Source: Dioscorea cayenensis subsp. rotundata
Taxonomy: Eukaryota; Streptophyta; Magnoliopsida; Dioscoreales; Dioscoreaceae
Direction: 5' to 3'
DNA: 64,000 nucleotides
Assembly: GCF_009730915.1 (NCBI RefSeq)
Contig: NC_052481.1
Coordinates: 19,836,386-19,900,385 of the forward strand
Made by a program: the position numbers and the translations under genes. Below the pieces are notes generated by a model. It searched no databases, had not been told where the DNA came from, and was given only the letters and a program-made list of their open reading frames with translations. Shown here piece after piece: positions 34,225 to 45,994 of this stretch (positions within the stretch are counted from its first letter, which is position 1; every line of letters starts with the position of its first letter).

Positions 34225-35253
34225 GATATATATATATATATATAACATAAATAAATAAATAAATAAATAAATAATAATAAATTAAAAATGTTATTTTTAG
34301 TAATGAAAATATCTCCCAATCTTTTTGTTTATTAGTATTGGGTCCCAAGCTCAATCATGTCGAGGAGGTATGTTCAAACCCCTCTTCAAGCAAAAGCACA
34401 TATATATTTTAGTTAGTAATAAAATCTTATTACAATTTGAAATATGATTGCTCAGAAATACAAGTCATATTAATAGAAATGTGTGCAATTTTGACAAGTT
34501 GGAACATAACATTATTATATTTGGTTTATTAAGGATCTTATATTATTAATTATTATTTTTTATTAAAATAGCCCTTATCTAATAAGTGTTTATAATTTTT
34601 AATATAAGTATCAAAATGTGCTATTATTAAAAAAAGGTAAATTATTAATATTAAAATATATAATTTTTATTAATATTCATTAAGTTAAACTTAATTGTCT
34701 TAAATAAATATATTTTTCCAACTTAATATTTGAAAAAAAAAATTTAATCTCAAACGTTTTTTTATCTCCAAAAAATATTTTGATAAATATATTTTAATAT
34801 AAAAGAAATACATGGAAAAGAAAAAAAATGGAAATTTTCTATTTTTGAGTTTTTTTAAAAAGATATTATTAGTTTTAATTATTTTAATTGGTTATTTAAA
34901 TAAATAATTTTTTATATAATTAATCTCGATCAAGGAAAGTGTCATTATACTTTAATTATTATAATTATGTATATATAACAAATAATTCATGTTAATTATT
35001 TATTTATTTTAATTATTATAATTAACTATTTTAAATTACATATTCATGTTAATTATTATTAAATGTAATTACTATAATTAATTATTTAAATTAATGGATT
35101 TTTATTTAATTAAAATCATCACGAGGGTTAAAAGTACCATTTTGACCGCATTTATTCCCCGCCATTTTCTCTAATTTTTGGGCAAATTAAAATTCCACTG
35201 CAATAATTTTATTCATTTTTTATACCATCCATTGTCATTCTCAGAGTTATCCA
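32894..35253. other. SCPL-B upstream region and AT-rich intergenic DNA
   Basis: 32894 to about 33255 is shared with copy A and should contain the SCPL-B promoter. Then come A-rich degenerate units like those at 21240-21840. A unit of about 204 bp is duplicated (anchors AAAATGTTAA at 33686 and 33890, each followed by AAATCCCAAC and GGGACAAAT). An (AT)n tract lies at about 34192-34240. No gene was recognised. Confidence 0.55.
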
Positions 35254-35849
35254 TCAAATATGGAGTAAAATTTTTAGTAAGTTACCCACCTTATGCCTTT
35301 TTTTCAAAAAGGTATCCCACCTTTAATTTGTATCAAAAAGGTACTCAAAGTTGTGTTTTTATTTCAACAGCAAGTGACCCTGGCCAAATCCGGTCATTTA
35401 AGTTGATGTGGCCGCTGAGTTATGGGGGTATTCCAACCTGGTTTCCATCTAGCCGCTGAGTCATTTGGTTTGTACCCCATCAAAACAAAAGATAGGCTGA
35501 GTGAGATGAAGCTATTGTGCCACGCGTCAGAGAAGCCCTTTCGCGAGAATCTCGAATTTGGACAGTGGCTTCATTGTCTTGACCGAGCAGAGATTGTGAT
35601 AGACAAAGCTTAGGGTTTTGTGCGAACTGTGAATCGGGTGAAGGAGCGCTGTCGGCTGAAGCTCAGTTGGCTCTCCGACGTAGATGGCGGTTAACTGGGA
35701 GATTCGGCGTGAGGGTGAGGAAGTACCGGACTACTGTAAGTCTTTTTCTTTTTCAGTAGATGTGATGCTTGTGTTTGTTGTGATGAACAGTGGCTTCAAG
35801 AAGCTTCGATGTGTTTGTATACGCCTAGATCTACATCGCATTGTTTTAG

Positions 35850-36425
35850 TGTGTTAATGTCAGTGGGGGTCTTAGTTGAGTGAAATAATTAGGTTGTTAT
35901 GGTTTTGTTATGGTTTTATTGTTTTTGAATCCCATTCTGTTGATGCCATTTACCTGAGTGATTGTGTTGTAGTTTAATTCCCAACCGAGTGAAAAAAAAA
36001 GGAAACTTTCTTACCCCAAATCATTTGTCTTGGCAATCAGTTCCCCATTTTGTCTATTCTAGTTGCATATTCAATTGAGTTATTAGTTTGTCCTTCTCCT
36101 TTTCTTTTAGTGTGGTGTGTGAAATAATTAGGTTGTTATAGTTTTATTTTTTTGAATCTCATTCTCTTGATGCCATTTACCCAAGTGATTGTGTTGTAGT
36201 TTAATTACCAACCGATTGAAAAAAAAGGAAACTTTCTTACCCCCAATCATTTGTCTTGTGAATCAATTCCCCATTTTGTCTATTCTAGTTGCATATTTAA
36301 TTGAGTTATTAGTTTGTCCTTCTCCTTTTCTTTTAGTGTGTTAATGTCAGTGGGGGTCTTAGTTGTGTGAAATAATTAGGTTGTTATGATTTTATTGTTT
36401 TTGAATCCCATTCTGGTGACTAACT
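35850..36425. repeat. Tandem repeat, ~240-bp unit, 2.3 copies, in MULE intron 1
   Basis: The anchor GAAATAATTAGGTTGTTAT occurs at 35882, 36121 and 36369. The first two copies share GATGCCATTTACC, GAAACTTTCTTACCCC and TTAGTTTGTCCTTCTCC blocks; the third is partial. It lies between MULE exons 1 and 2. Confidence 0.85.
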
Positions 36426-38289
36426 GTCCTGCTTATTATTGTCTATATATATATATATATATTTATGTAGTCATTGCTAATCTCAATTGTAGCCTCAATT
36501 ATAAATGTCCTGTTTTTTATGTGCATGTTATTACCCTACCATAATTGAGCAGAAAAATGCTTGTTGTTACACTTCAAATCAGATTTTTGTTTGTTCTTCA
36601 ATTGATTGTGGCCCAATGATATATGCCATATGATTTAATTACTTCCTAGTTTTTCAGTTTTAGATTGTGTCCATATAGTTGGTTTTTAATTAATTTACTG
36701 AAATGCATGCTTTATTACAATACCAGATGCTGAATTGTTCACAATAAGGCTTCATTATAGATTGGATGAGATAGAAGGGTTTGCTGGTTACATAGATTAC
36801 TGCTGTGCTGACCAAATATCTAGACTAGAACTAGTTAGCATGGCCAAGGAGTTTGGTTTGGATGTAGAGGGCTTCTCAATTGGATGGTTGGATGGAAGGA
36901 CTGGTGTGGGGGTTTATAAGGAGATAAAAACTGATTTAGAAGCCTTAGACATGGCCACGTCTGTTGGGAGTACTAAGGAGACATGGGTGTATATCAATCT
37001 TCCTAGTGGTGACCACCCTTCAGATCATGACATTGGGACAACAGAAGATGATCATGCAAATGTGGGGCTATTGAAAGATGTAGAAGATGATGGAGATGAT
37101 ATTATGGATGATGCAAAATTGGAGGAAATTATAGTTGGTGGTCAAGGGAAGGAAAAGAATGTTGATGAGGAGTGGGTTTTCCATGACTCTGATTATCGTT
37201 TCAGTGATAAATCTGATGATGAACCCCTGGGGAATGAAGATAGGTCACAAGAAGAACCCATAGGCAATTATGGAGCACATGCTAGTGTTGACCTTGATGA
37301 TGAGGGTGATTATGGTGATTCAGACAACTTACAGTCTGCATCTTCCACAGATGAGGAAGATTTAGCTCCACCCAAGTGTAGATATCCTGAATTTAATGGG
37401 GATGTTGACATGGAGAACCCCCATTTTAAAATTGGCATGAAATTCCGAGATTTCAAACAGTTCAAGGAGGCAGTCAGAAATTATGGGATTAAGAATCGAT
37501 ATGCGATGAATTTTAGGCCAAACACCAAGAAGAAATGCAAGGCCACTTGTGGGCATCACCCATGGTGAGGGACAAAGCCACATTACAAATTAAAACAAGT
37601 GTGCTTGAGCACGAGTGCTCTAGGGATCATAATAATAGGCATTATTTAGAGCAGTTCAGGGTAGATCCAACTTGGAAAATAGCTGGGATCATATAAGCTG
37701 TGAAAACAAATCAAGAAGTAGAAATCAGCAGGCTTAAGGCATACATGGCTAAGTGTTTAGCACAGAGGTGATTTTTTTTCTTTATAAATCTTTTGTTGTA
37801 TTAAACTTAGCATGTCTTCTAACTTCTATGTTTTTTGTGTATGCTTGTTGTTTTCAAGGATCATTGATGGTGATGAGGAGACACAGATCCACATGTTGCA
37901 TGACTATAGGTTGGAGTTGATGAGGACACATCCCGGATCAACTATCATCATTGACTACATTGAAGAAGGAGTGTTTTCAAGGTATGTATGTCTGTCTTGC
38001 CCCTCTAAGGGCTGGTTTCCTGGTAGGCTGCAGGAAAATTGTGTCACTTGATGGATGCTGGCTCAAAGGATTGTATGGAGGCCATTTATTATCTGCTGTT
38101 GGGATAGATGACAATGACTGCATCTATCCCATAGAATGGTCTATGGTCAACAGAGAAACCAAAGAGAGTTGGACCAAGTTTCTACAAGTGTTGAAACAGG
38201 ATCTGAGGATCACTGATAGCCAAGATTGGGCATTCATGTCAGACAGACAGAAGGTGAGGAACATTCTTTTATTAAACCTGTGTATAAGT

Positions 38290-38715
38290 ATTTGCTTTCG
38301 TACCTGTATCATTGGTTCCTGTTATTTATTTGATTGGATTTGCAACCAATAAGTACATTAGTTCTTTGTTAAACTGTTCTGATTTAGGTTTCTAACATAA
38401 TTTTATTAAATCTGTGTATAACTATTTGATTGCATGTTAATTAAATTGTTGTTAGATGAATTGTTTATTTATTTGATTGGATTTGCAACCAATAAGTACA
38501 TTACTTCCCTATTCTGATTTAGATTTCTAACAGAATTTTATTAAATATGTGTATAACTATTTTCTTTGATGTTAATTAAATTGTTGTTAGATGAATTGCT
38601 TATTTATTTGATTGGATTTGCAACCAATAAGTACATTAGTTCCCTGTTAAATCAAATCTCTAAATTAATTTGCTCTTAACAATGGTTTCTAACAGAATTT
38701 TTTTCTTTCTTTTTA
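38290..38715. repeat. Tandem repeat, ~140-bp unit, three copies, at the missing transposase core
   Basis: The anchor TGATTGGATTTGCAACCAAT occurs at 38331, 38474 and 38609. Each is accompanied by AATAAGTACATTA, a TCTAACA(G/T)AATTTTATTAAAT block and TTAATTAAATTGTTGTTAGA. It lies exactly where the rest of the catalytic domain should be. Confidence 0.85.
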
Positions 38716-40205
38716 TTTTTCCTTGGCATGTATTGTGATTGTGGGTTGATGGGTATGGTTCACTTGACTATTTCTACACTAGGGTTTGATGCCTTTGAGA
38801 GAGCAATGGAGGGGTTGAAAGGGATGTCTTTAGGGGCATTTGAGTTCATGAAAAGGATAGAACCAAAACATTGGAGTAGATCACACTTCCACACCCAATT
38901 TAAGTGTGACATCTTACTAAATAACCTTTGTGAGGTTTTCAACAGCAATATATTAGAAGCTAGGGTTAAGGGGATCATTATAATGAATGAAATGATAAGA
39001 ACACAATTGATGAAGAGGATCCAAAAGAGGAGAGATGCCATGCATAGGGTAACAACCACACATTGCCCTAAGATATTAAAAAAGCTTGAGAAATCCAAAC
39101 AACATAGCTGGTACTATAATACTACATGGTCCGGAGGGGACAAGTACCAAGTTGTTGGTCCTGATGGTCAATTTGTGGTCAACAAAGCAGAGTCCAAGTG
39201 TTCATGTAGAAGGTGGCAGCTTAGTGGGATCCCTTGTAGTCACTCAATTTCAGTCCTGTATTACAATAGGGAGAAGCCTGAGGACTACCTTCACCCTTGT
39301 TACAAAGTCAATACCTTCATGTCAACATATAGACACATCCTTCACCCTACTCATGATAGGGATTCTTGGCTAAGGAGTGATCATCATCCCATCATCCCAC
39401 CACATCCAATAAACAAGAGAAAGGGCAGGAAAACCATGCTTAGGAGAATGGAGTTTGGTGAAACAAGTGGCTACAACAAGAGAAAGGTGAGTAAGAAAGG
39501 TATGAGGATGACTTGCAGTGTTTGTGGTGCACAAAGCCACAATAAAAGGTTCCATGGTGTGGACTTCCCTTCTAGGCAGAAGGGAAATTCATCTAACATA
39601 GATACACCAAACCAGTCACAGGTGAGAATTTGCATTGTTTGTGTTAATTACTATTGGAGCTGTCCATGAGTCTGATGACACATTTATGTGCTTCACTGCA
39701 GTTTTTTACAGTTCCAATTCGAGCATCATATGGAAAATCACCTGCTACACAATTGCCAAATCCACAAGTGGAAGATCATGTATGTGAACCTCTCAATCTA
39801 TTTTGTAACTTGTGTTGTAGTAATTAATTTCTGATTAGTTCCCTAATGGCTCAATTGCAGGCATTCAATGCACATACACAGAGATCTGCAGACTGCAGTC
39901 AAGTGACAAGAGCAGATCAAGTTAGGGTTAGCAAAAAAGCACAGGTGAGTTAATTATTTTTTGAATATTTTGAATAATGTTGCAATTTTTTTATTATTAA
40001 TAGATTGGATTAATTCTACTTTCCAGGCAGCTCAATATAGACAAAGACAAACAATCAAACCATTACCACTAGCTCAAGTTAAAAACAAAGAAGGGGGGAA
40101 TCCAACAGACCCTAGATGTGCTGACAAGAAGAGGAAGATCTGGTTGCCACCAGGGGTTGGAGGCCATTGACCAATTACCATTTTTTTTTAGAGAGTTGCT
40201 ATGCA

Positions 40206-40615
40206 ACTACAACTGCAGTCTTATTGGTTCTATGTATTTTGTATAGAATTATGGTGCTTCACTGGTTCTAGGTATGTTGTAAAAACTGCAATATTTTGGA
40301 AAACTGTTTCTAGAATATCAGTTCAATTTTGTAAACCTGCAGACTTAGAATTCTGCAGGCTTGGTATTATGTAAACCTGCAGATAAGAGGGTTAGAATTC
40401 TGCACACTTATTATGCAACTGCAATCTGCAATCTGCAGTCTTACTAGTTCTATGTATTTTGTATAGAATTCTGGTACTTCACTGGCTCTAGGTATGTTGT
40501 AAAGACTGCAATATTCTGAAAACAGTTCAATTTTGTAAACCTGCAGACTTAGAATTTGCAGGCTTAGTATTATGTAAACCTGCAGGTGAGAGGGTTAGAA
40601 TTCTGCAGACTTAGC
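40206..40615. repeat. Direct duplication, ~220-bp unit, downstream of the MULE transposase
   Basis: The anchor CTATGTATTTTGTATAGAAT occurs at 40230 and 40450. Both copies continue through CTAGGTATGTTGTAAA, CAATTTTGTAAACCTGCAG and GAGGGTTAGAATTCTGCA. The rest of 40616-41530 is non-coding MULE sequence before the right TIR. Confidence 0.85.
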
Positions 40616-41944
40616 ACACAATTTTTGTAAAAAAATTATTACCATTGAATCAATAGCAGATGCAACTTTTTTAATTCAACTTTTTTTCCAGTTTTTTGTA
40701 GTGTTCATACAAAAAAGATTAAAATGCATACCCACTTTCATTATAGAATAGCAGACTTAACACCCAGTTTTTTCTTCTCCAGCTTTTATGGTGTCCATAC
40801 CCAAATTAATCTCACTACAATTTTCTCCAGTTTTTTTTCCTGCTGTTTTTGTAGTGTCCAGGTGAAATCTTTAATTATTTTTTTGTGCAGTTAATTTAAT
40901 CCAAATGAAGATGAGTCTTATGCATTCAGGTTGCAGTGAGTTAATATTTTGTTTTTTGTCAGTATAACATCAGACCAAAATAAATTTCATACTCAAATTC
41001 AAAACACAAACACATCCATTCATTGAAATTCTACCCTCATTGTTGTGGTACATCAAAGTTAGTTTAAACTTAATCAATTTGAAAGACAACACATTACACA
41101 ATGAACCCTAAATCTATACCCGCAACCAGCATCAACCATGCTAAGCCCGCAGATTGAATCAACCAATATGATTTTACAGACAAAATTGTGGGACTAAACA
41201 ATATGATCTTGCTCCCTAAAAATAAAGAATTAAAACAAACAAGAAAAAAAACAAAAACGACTTCCTTCTTCCCTTGCAAGCTTGTTGAACTTCTTAGTGT
41301 CTAGGTTTTGTGCTCTCTCTTCCTTCAATTCACTCGACACTCCTCCTTCTCCAGATCCATATTGCCCGGCCTTCTCTTCTAGAATGAGAGGAATTGCATC
41401 TGTTTTTTCGGTGGAGAAATGATGGAAAATCCATATTGCCCGGCCTCCTCTTCTCGGATGAAAGGGTAGCCCAGGGTGAAGTCCACGTGGCCAGGGTGAA
41501 GTCCACATGGTTATTGGGTGATGTGGCTTTGCTGTGCGTGGCAACAAAACAATGCCCTTAGCGGCCACATCAGCTTAAATGACCGGATTTGGTCAGGGTC
41601 ACCTGTCGTTGAAATAAAAACACAACTTTGGGTACCTTTTTGATACAAATTAAAGGTGGGATACCTTTTTGAAAAAAAGTCATAAGATAGGTAACCTACC
41701 AAAAAATCTACTCTCAAATGCGAGTATAAGTTACAGTTGGAAATGAGGACCCCTTTGGATGGGGGTAATGGAGCCCTAGGTATGGGAAACATTACCCCCA
41801 TCCATCTATACCCATGTTTGGGTACCTTTAGACATGTTCAGAATTCCAAGGAGGGAGGCATGGGATGGCTTTTCAACTGGATCTTGTCATTACCCCTCAA
41901 ATTGGGGGTAATGCTTGGATTGAGATGACAAATGACATTTTTGG

Positions 41945-42285
41945 CCTTCTTGGTTTAACCCACAACCTCTTGTCTGGCTTCATCTCTTCTGAAGCCGCCG
42001 CCCTTTGTGCTTAGATCGACGTCGTCAAGCTCCAGTCTGAACTCCTCACCGGCCTCTTCCCCGAACAACTGGTCTCCTCGTCCGCCGCTCCGCCTTCGAC
42101 GTCGTCAACCTCACCGGCCCAACTCCTCACCGACCCCAGCCTCGACCAAGTCTATCTCCTTGTCCGCCTCTCCGCCGCCGGCTTTGTCGAGACCAGTCCA
42201 ACCTCCTCATCGGCCCCATCCCCGACCAAGTCGGTATCCTGGTCCGCCTCTCCACCTTCAACGTGGTTGACCTCCAGGAAAAAAT
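41945..42285 (+). pseudogene. Captured leucine-rich-repeat receptor fragment, frameshifted
   Basis: A GC-rich island inside an AT-rich transposon reads as four successive LRR units once frames are allowed to change. They are THNLLSGFISSEAAALC (followed by TAG), ELLTGLFPEQLVS, QLLTDPSLDQVYLLVRLS, and NLLIGPIPDQVGILVRLSTF ending FNV. The N-L-L-x-G-x-I-P-x-Q-x-x-x-L-x-R-L pattern is the plant extracellular LRR consensus and resembles the last repeats of BIR-type receptor kinases. One stop and at least two frameshifts are present, and no transmembrane or kinase part follows. It may have been carried here by transduplication. Confidence 0.6.
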
Positions 42286-42289
42286 CAGA

Positions 42290-44815
42290 TCATCGGAGAA
42301 AAAACGACAGCGGGAAAAAATCATATCTTGTTGAAAAACTTCAGGTATGTGCTCTTCATTCATTTCATCTCATGGTCTCATCTATTCTCCGTTTTCCCCT
42401 TGTCTGTTTATATGTTGTTAGGATTTCGCTTTGACTTTATTATTAATAAGAAATGCAAAATATTGGTTCAAGTTCACAAACTAATCATTGGAGATTGTTT
42501 TAAAACCATTTTTCTGAAAACATTTTTCTCATTTTTTTTTTGCTGTTTTTAGAGAATGCTAGTATCACATTAGATAAAATGTACCCCATTTCTTAAAAAA
42601 CTTATTAAACCTGTATTTTAAAGCTTCATGGTAATATGCTTATATATATATATATATATATAATTGGATTTTATTTTTATAAATCTTATCAATGGGATGT
42701 ATATTTAAATTATATGTTTGTTGGGATTAAAAATCTTATCTTGGGGTTTAAGTATTTGGACCAGAGACCTTTTTTTTTTTTTTTAAGATTCTCTATTAAA
42801 TAGATTCTATGTTATTTATAAATTATATAATATCATGATATAAAAACAATATTTACATATGTTTCTAACTGACATATATATATATATATATATTAAGTTT
42901 TAAAATTTATTTAAATGTCACTATTAAGATGTATGAATATATAACAATGTTATGAAAAGAATATGTTGAAGCATTATGTTCTAATAAACATATGTTTTAT
43001 TTTTAACCCTTGTTTTGTGAAACAATTGTTACAAACATGTTTTCTAAAAATTTAGGGAAAAGTTAAAAATAAAAATAAGTTTTGTGTGTGTGTAGTTCTC
43101 CAAACAAGAATGTCTTTGTTCTTTCATAAAGGACTATACTAGGCATTGATTCTGAGCTTAAGTACTAATAAGAAACATAGTATGGTTTGTTAGGATATAT
43201 TTGGCTAACAAAATTTTAATTAGCAGCATTGGTAAAATTTGTTGGAATATTAACTATTGTATAGGATGAAATTTTTTTCCTCAATTATAATTGTATCTAT
43301 TTTTACTTGTAAAGCTGTTGGAAGCATGCAAAACTTCATAATTTCCTAACATAAGCAATATGCAGCTTAGCCTGGTTTAGTTTGATTGGTTTCTGTATTT
43401 TTATGCATTCTTGAATTGGATCTAATTTTGAATTTTTTAACTTTTCCATACAATCTTAAATTTCTTCTTGCTCTCGAGATAGATTATATGCTCATGTTTT
43501 TGTTAGTGAGTCATGTTTGAATGATCACACCTATTTATTTTAAGTATACATTGATTCACTTTGAGATGTAAGATGAGCTTTATAAACTCTTAATATATAT
43601 TCTATTTGTTTTCTCTATACATATCATCTAATAACCTGTATTTTGAGGGGGTTTGGGGGATTGGGACATGATCTTATGTTCTTAAAATGTGGGAATTAGA
43701 CGATCAGCTCGAAAATTTTAATGATATTTTTAAAAAGTATATAATCATATATTTTATTTGAAAATGGCATTATAAATTTATAATTAATAATTAATGATAT
43801 ATTTTAATTTTAATAAATTTATTTAGTTATCTGGCTCATTCTGTGAACTTGTTATCTCACATTATATATTAATTTTTTATGTTCAACAAATTGTATAATT
43901 TATTACTTACATGATAATAATTCTCTATCTTGGGTTGGAATTACTTATAAGTTTATATTTAGTTAATATTTTTTTTTAATGTGAAGAGGTTTAGACTCCA
44001 ACCATGGAAAAGATAGTGTGTTGGTATTCTGTGTTATTTGGTGAACCTTTGAATTAAATATAAGTTGTGTATCAATTTATTAAATATCAGTCTCCATGGT
44101 TGTTGAATTTGATGTGTGGCTAATAATAATAATAATAAGATAATTAAGATTTTTTTTTTTGGAAGTACATGATAAAATTGATAGTAAAAATGTAATTCTT
44201 AATTACTTTACAATGTAACTTAAAAAATTATCGTTTGTAAAAATGTAATTCTTAATTTCTTTTGCCATAGATTTGTTCTTTTGGCGTCTCTATAAACAAG
44301 ATAGGATAGTGACAATTGACTGTGTTTCATGTCTTTGCACATCAGTACTACTGAGTGTGTTTCATGTCTTCATACATTTCAAACATAATCTTATTGTGTT
44401 TTTTTAAATATATGCTCACAGCTTAGATGGACAATATGGAAGGACTCCAACTATATTATTTAATGTCCATATGTTATATATTCCTACTGAACGTCATGAT
44501 TGCTTCATATGCAATAAAACGGAGCAATATACGAAATAGTATGGTCCAACACGAGATTGAGAGTTCAATGGTTTGTTTTGGTGTTTGAAGTTTATATATT
44601 TGGTTTCATTAGTTGTTATTTATGGTTTACGATTTCAGTTTCTAGTTTTTTTCTTTGTAATACATATTCTACATCATTTGCACCACCTTTGCTAATTGGT
44701 TCATATTCTAATTCATGTCATGAATTTTTTTATTTTTCCTTAAATGGTTTAGAATATTCATGTTTATTATTATCAAAGCTATTATCATACTTTATTGTCT
44801 TCAGCCTTTGCAAAG
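42290..44815. other. AT-rich interior of the Harbinger-like element
   Basis: A possible splice donor (CAG|GTATGT) follows the LRR fragment at about 42344. After it the stretch is AT-rich with (AT)n tracts at about 42643-42662 and 42873-42892. No conserved reading frame was recognised. It may be the long 5' intron or leader of the Myb/SANT gene, whose start codon follows a CAG acceptor-like site near 44803. Confidence 0.4.
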
Positions 44816-45897
44816 ATGGAAATTGGAGAATCTCAACATAGGGGAAGGGGGCAAAACAAACATTATTGGACTATAGAAGAAGATAAGGCCCTAATTGAAA
44901 CCTTAGTTGAGCTATCCACAGATGCTTTATGGCGGAGTGAGAATGGATTTTGAAATGAATACTTATTTCAGTTGGAGAGAATGATTAAGGCGAAAATTCC
45001 ACATACTACACTGAAGGCCGCGCCAAACATTGAGTCTCGAGTGAAACTATTAAGGAGACAGACTACAGCTATTGCCGATCTTCTATGCATTAGTGGCTTC
45101 GTTTGGAACCACGAAAATAGCACAATTGCGTGTGAGAAAAACTCATATGACGAATATGTCAAGGTAATTATAATTAAATTTCATTAACTAATAAATGCCT
45201 TTATTTATTACTTTTGATGTTAACTTTCTTTATTATTGTAATGTAGAATCACAAAGAAGCTGCCGGCCTTTATGGGAAATCTTTTCCCTTTTTCAATGAA
45301 CTTGCCCCTGTCTTCACAAAAGATCGAGCCCATGGTAATGCAAGGGGTGACTTTGGGGATGATGCAACTCAGTATATGCATGAAAACACTAGTTTTGAGG
45401 AGAATACGGAGCCCTCTCAAATTCCAAGCGATGATTTTTTTGCATTTGCGCAAGAACCTGTTGACCCATCATCACCCATGACTTCAGAAAATAATGTCTC
45501 GACGACATCTAAACGCCGAAAAAGAAAAGATGTTGCCAATGACCCAACTCTCGAGGTAATTTCTGAAAAAATAGCACAATTTATGGAGGTAGTTGGGCAT
45601 GGACTAAAGGCGATAGCAGATTGCACGCTTCGGAATGCCGAAATTGTTGCTCTCATGGAAGCGTCCCGCAAAGAGGTTGATGAAAAGAAAAAAGAATTTG
45701 AAGAAAGGAAAAAATTACTTAATGAAGTCGTTTTCAACATTGATGGGTTATCGGAGCATGAAGCACTAGTTGTAATACAGTTTTTGCGAAGAGATGAAAA
45801 TAAACTTGACATGTTTTGGGACTTGCCGGATGATAGGAAGCTACGTTTTTATCGTTTGATTTTAGCGAGGATGTCATTTCAGTCACCTAACATGTAA
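44816..45897 (+). pseudogene. Harbinger-associated Myb/SANT-like protein with a premature stop
   Basis: Exon 1 is 44816-45163 and exon 2 is 45247-45897; together about 332 residues. The N-terminus reads RGRGQNKHYWTIEEDKALIE, then a Trp-containing helix, then IKAKIPHTTLKAAPNIESRV: the Myb/SANT-like domain encoded beside PIF/Harbinger transposases, which helps bind element ends and bring the transposase into the nucleus. A TGA at 44951-44953 interrupts the domain after ENGF, where this family has a basic residue. Reading continues in the same frame on both sides, so this is a single point nonsense change. Exon 2 contains a basic KRRKRK nuclear-localisation-like patch and a C-terminal coiled coil (EEVDEKKKEFEERKKLL-type). 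It is otherwise well preserved, which implies recent inactivation. Confidence 0.8.
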
Positions 45898-45994
45898 GCC
45901 TCATATGCATACATGTTGTTTTAGGTTTGGTGATTGTGTGGTTGTGGATTTTTGATTATGGACTTTGCTAGTACTTGACTTATGTGGAACTTAT

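Larger units (their letters stand above)
35684..40170 (+). pseudogene. MULE transposase gene, disrupted
   Basis: Exon 1 is 35684-35735 (MAVNWEIRREGEEVPDY) and is spliced to 36727. Exon 2 encodes the PB1-like N-terminal domain (FTIRLHYRLDE), a long Asp/Glu-rich linker and the start of the DNA-binding block (FKIGMKFRDFKQFKEAVRNY). A frame break follows near 37550 and a TAA near 37695. The catalytic domain begins at about 38040 (SLDGCWLKGLYGGHLL, SAVGIDDNDCIYP) and stops after MSDRQK at about 38255. The expected stretch with the rest of the DDE triad is replaced by tandem AT-rich repeats. The frame resumes at about 38728 with the helical segment and a SWIM finger (CSCRRWQLSGIPCSH, about 39200). 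A CxxC-H knuckle follows, then three small exons to a TGA at 40168. It cannot encode active transposase. Confidence 0.85.
35263..41713 (+). mobile_element. Mutator-like element (MULE), 6.45 kb, with TIRs and target duplication
   Basis: Left end GAGTAAAATTTTTAGTAAGT and inverted right end GAGTAGATTTTTTGGTAGGT open TIRs of about 180 bp. These remain highly similar through GGTATCCCACCTTTAATTTG, AAAAAGGTAC and AAATCCGGTCATTTAAG. The flanks TCAAATATG (35254-35262) and TCAAATGCG (41714-41722) match at 7 of 9 positions, fitting the 9-bp duplication of MULEs with later mutation. A transposase gene in + orientation fills 35684-40170 but is broken. Confidence 0.9.

Noticed and set aside
34080..34319. 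Open frame of alternating Tyr/Ile
   Set aside because: Translation of an (AT)n microsatellite.
42007..42270. Pro/Ser/Arg-rich 87-codon open frame
   Set aside because: This is the wrong frame through the LRR fragment; the LRR repeats appear when the other frames are read.
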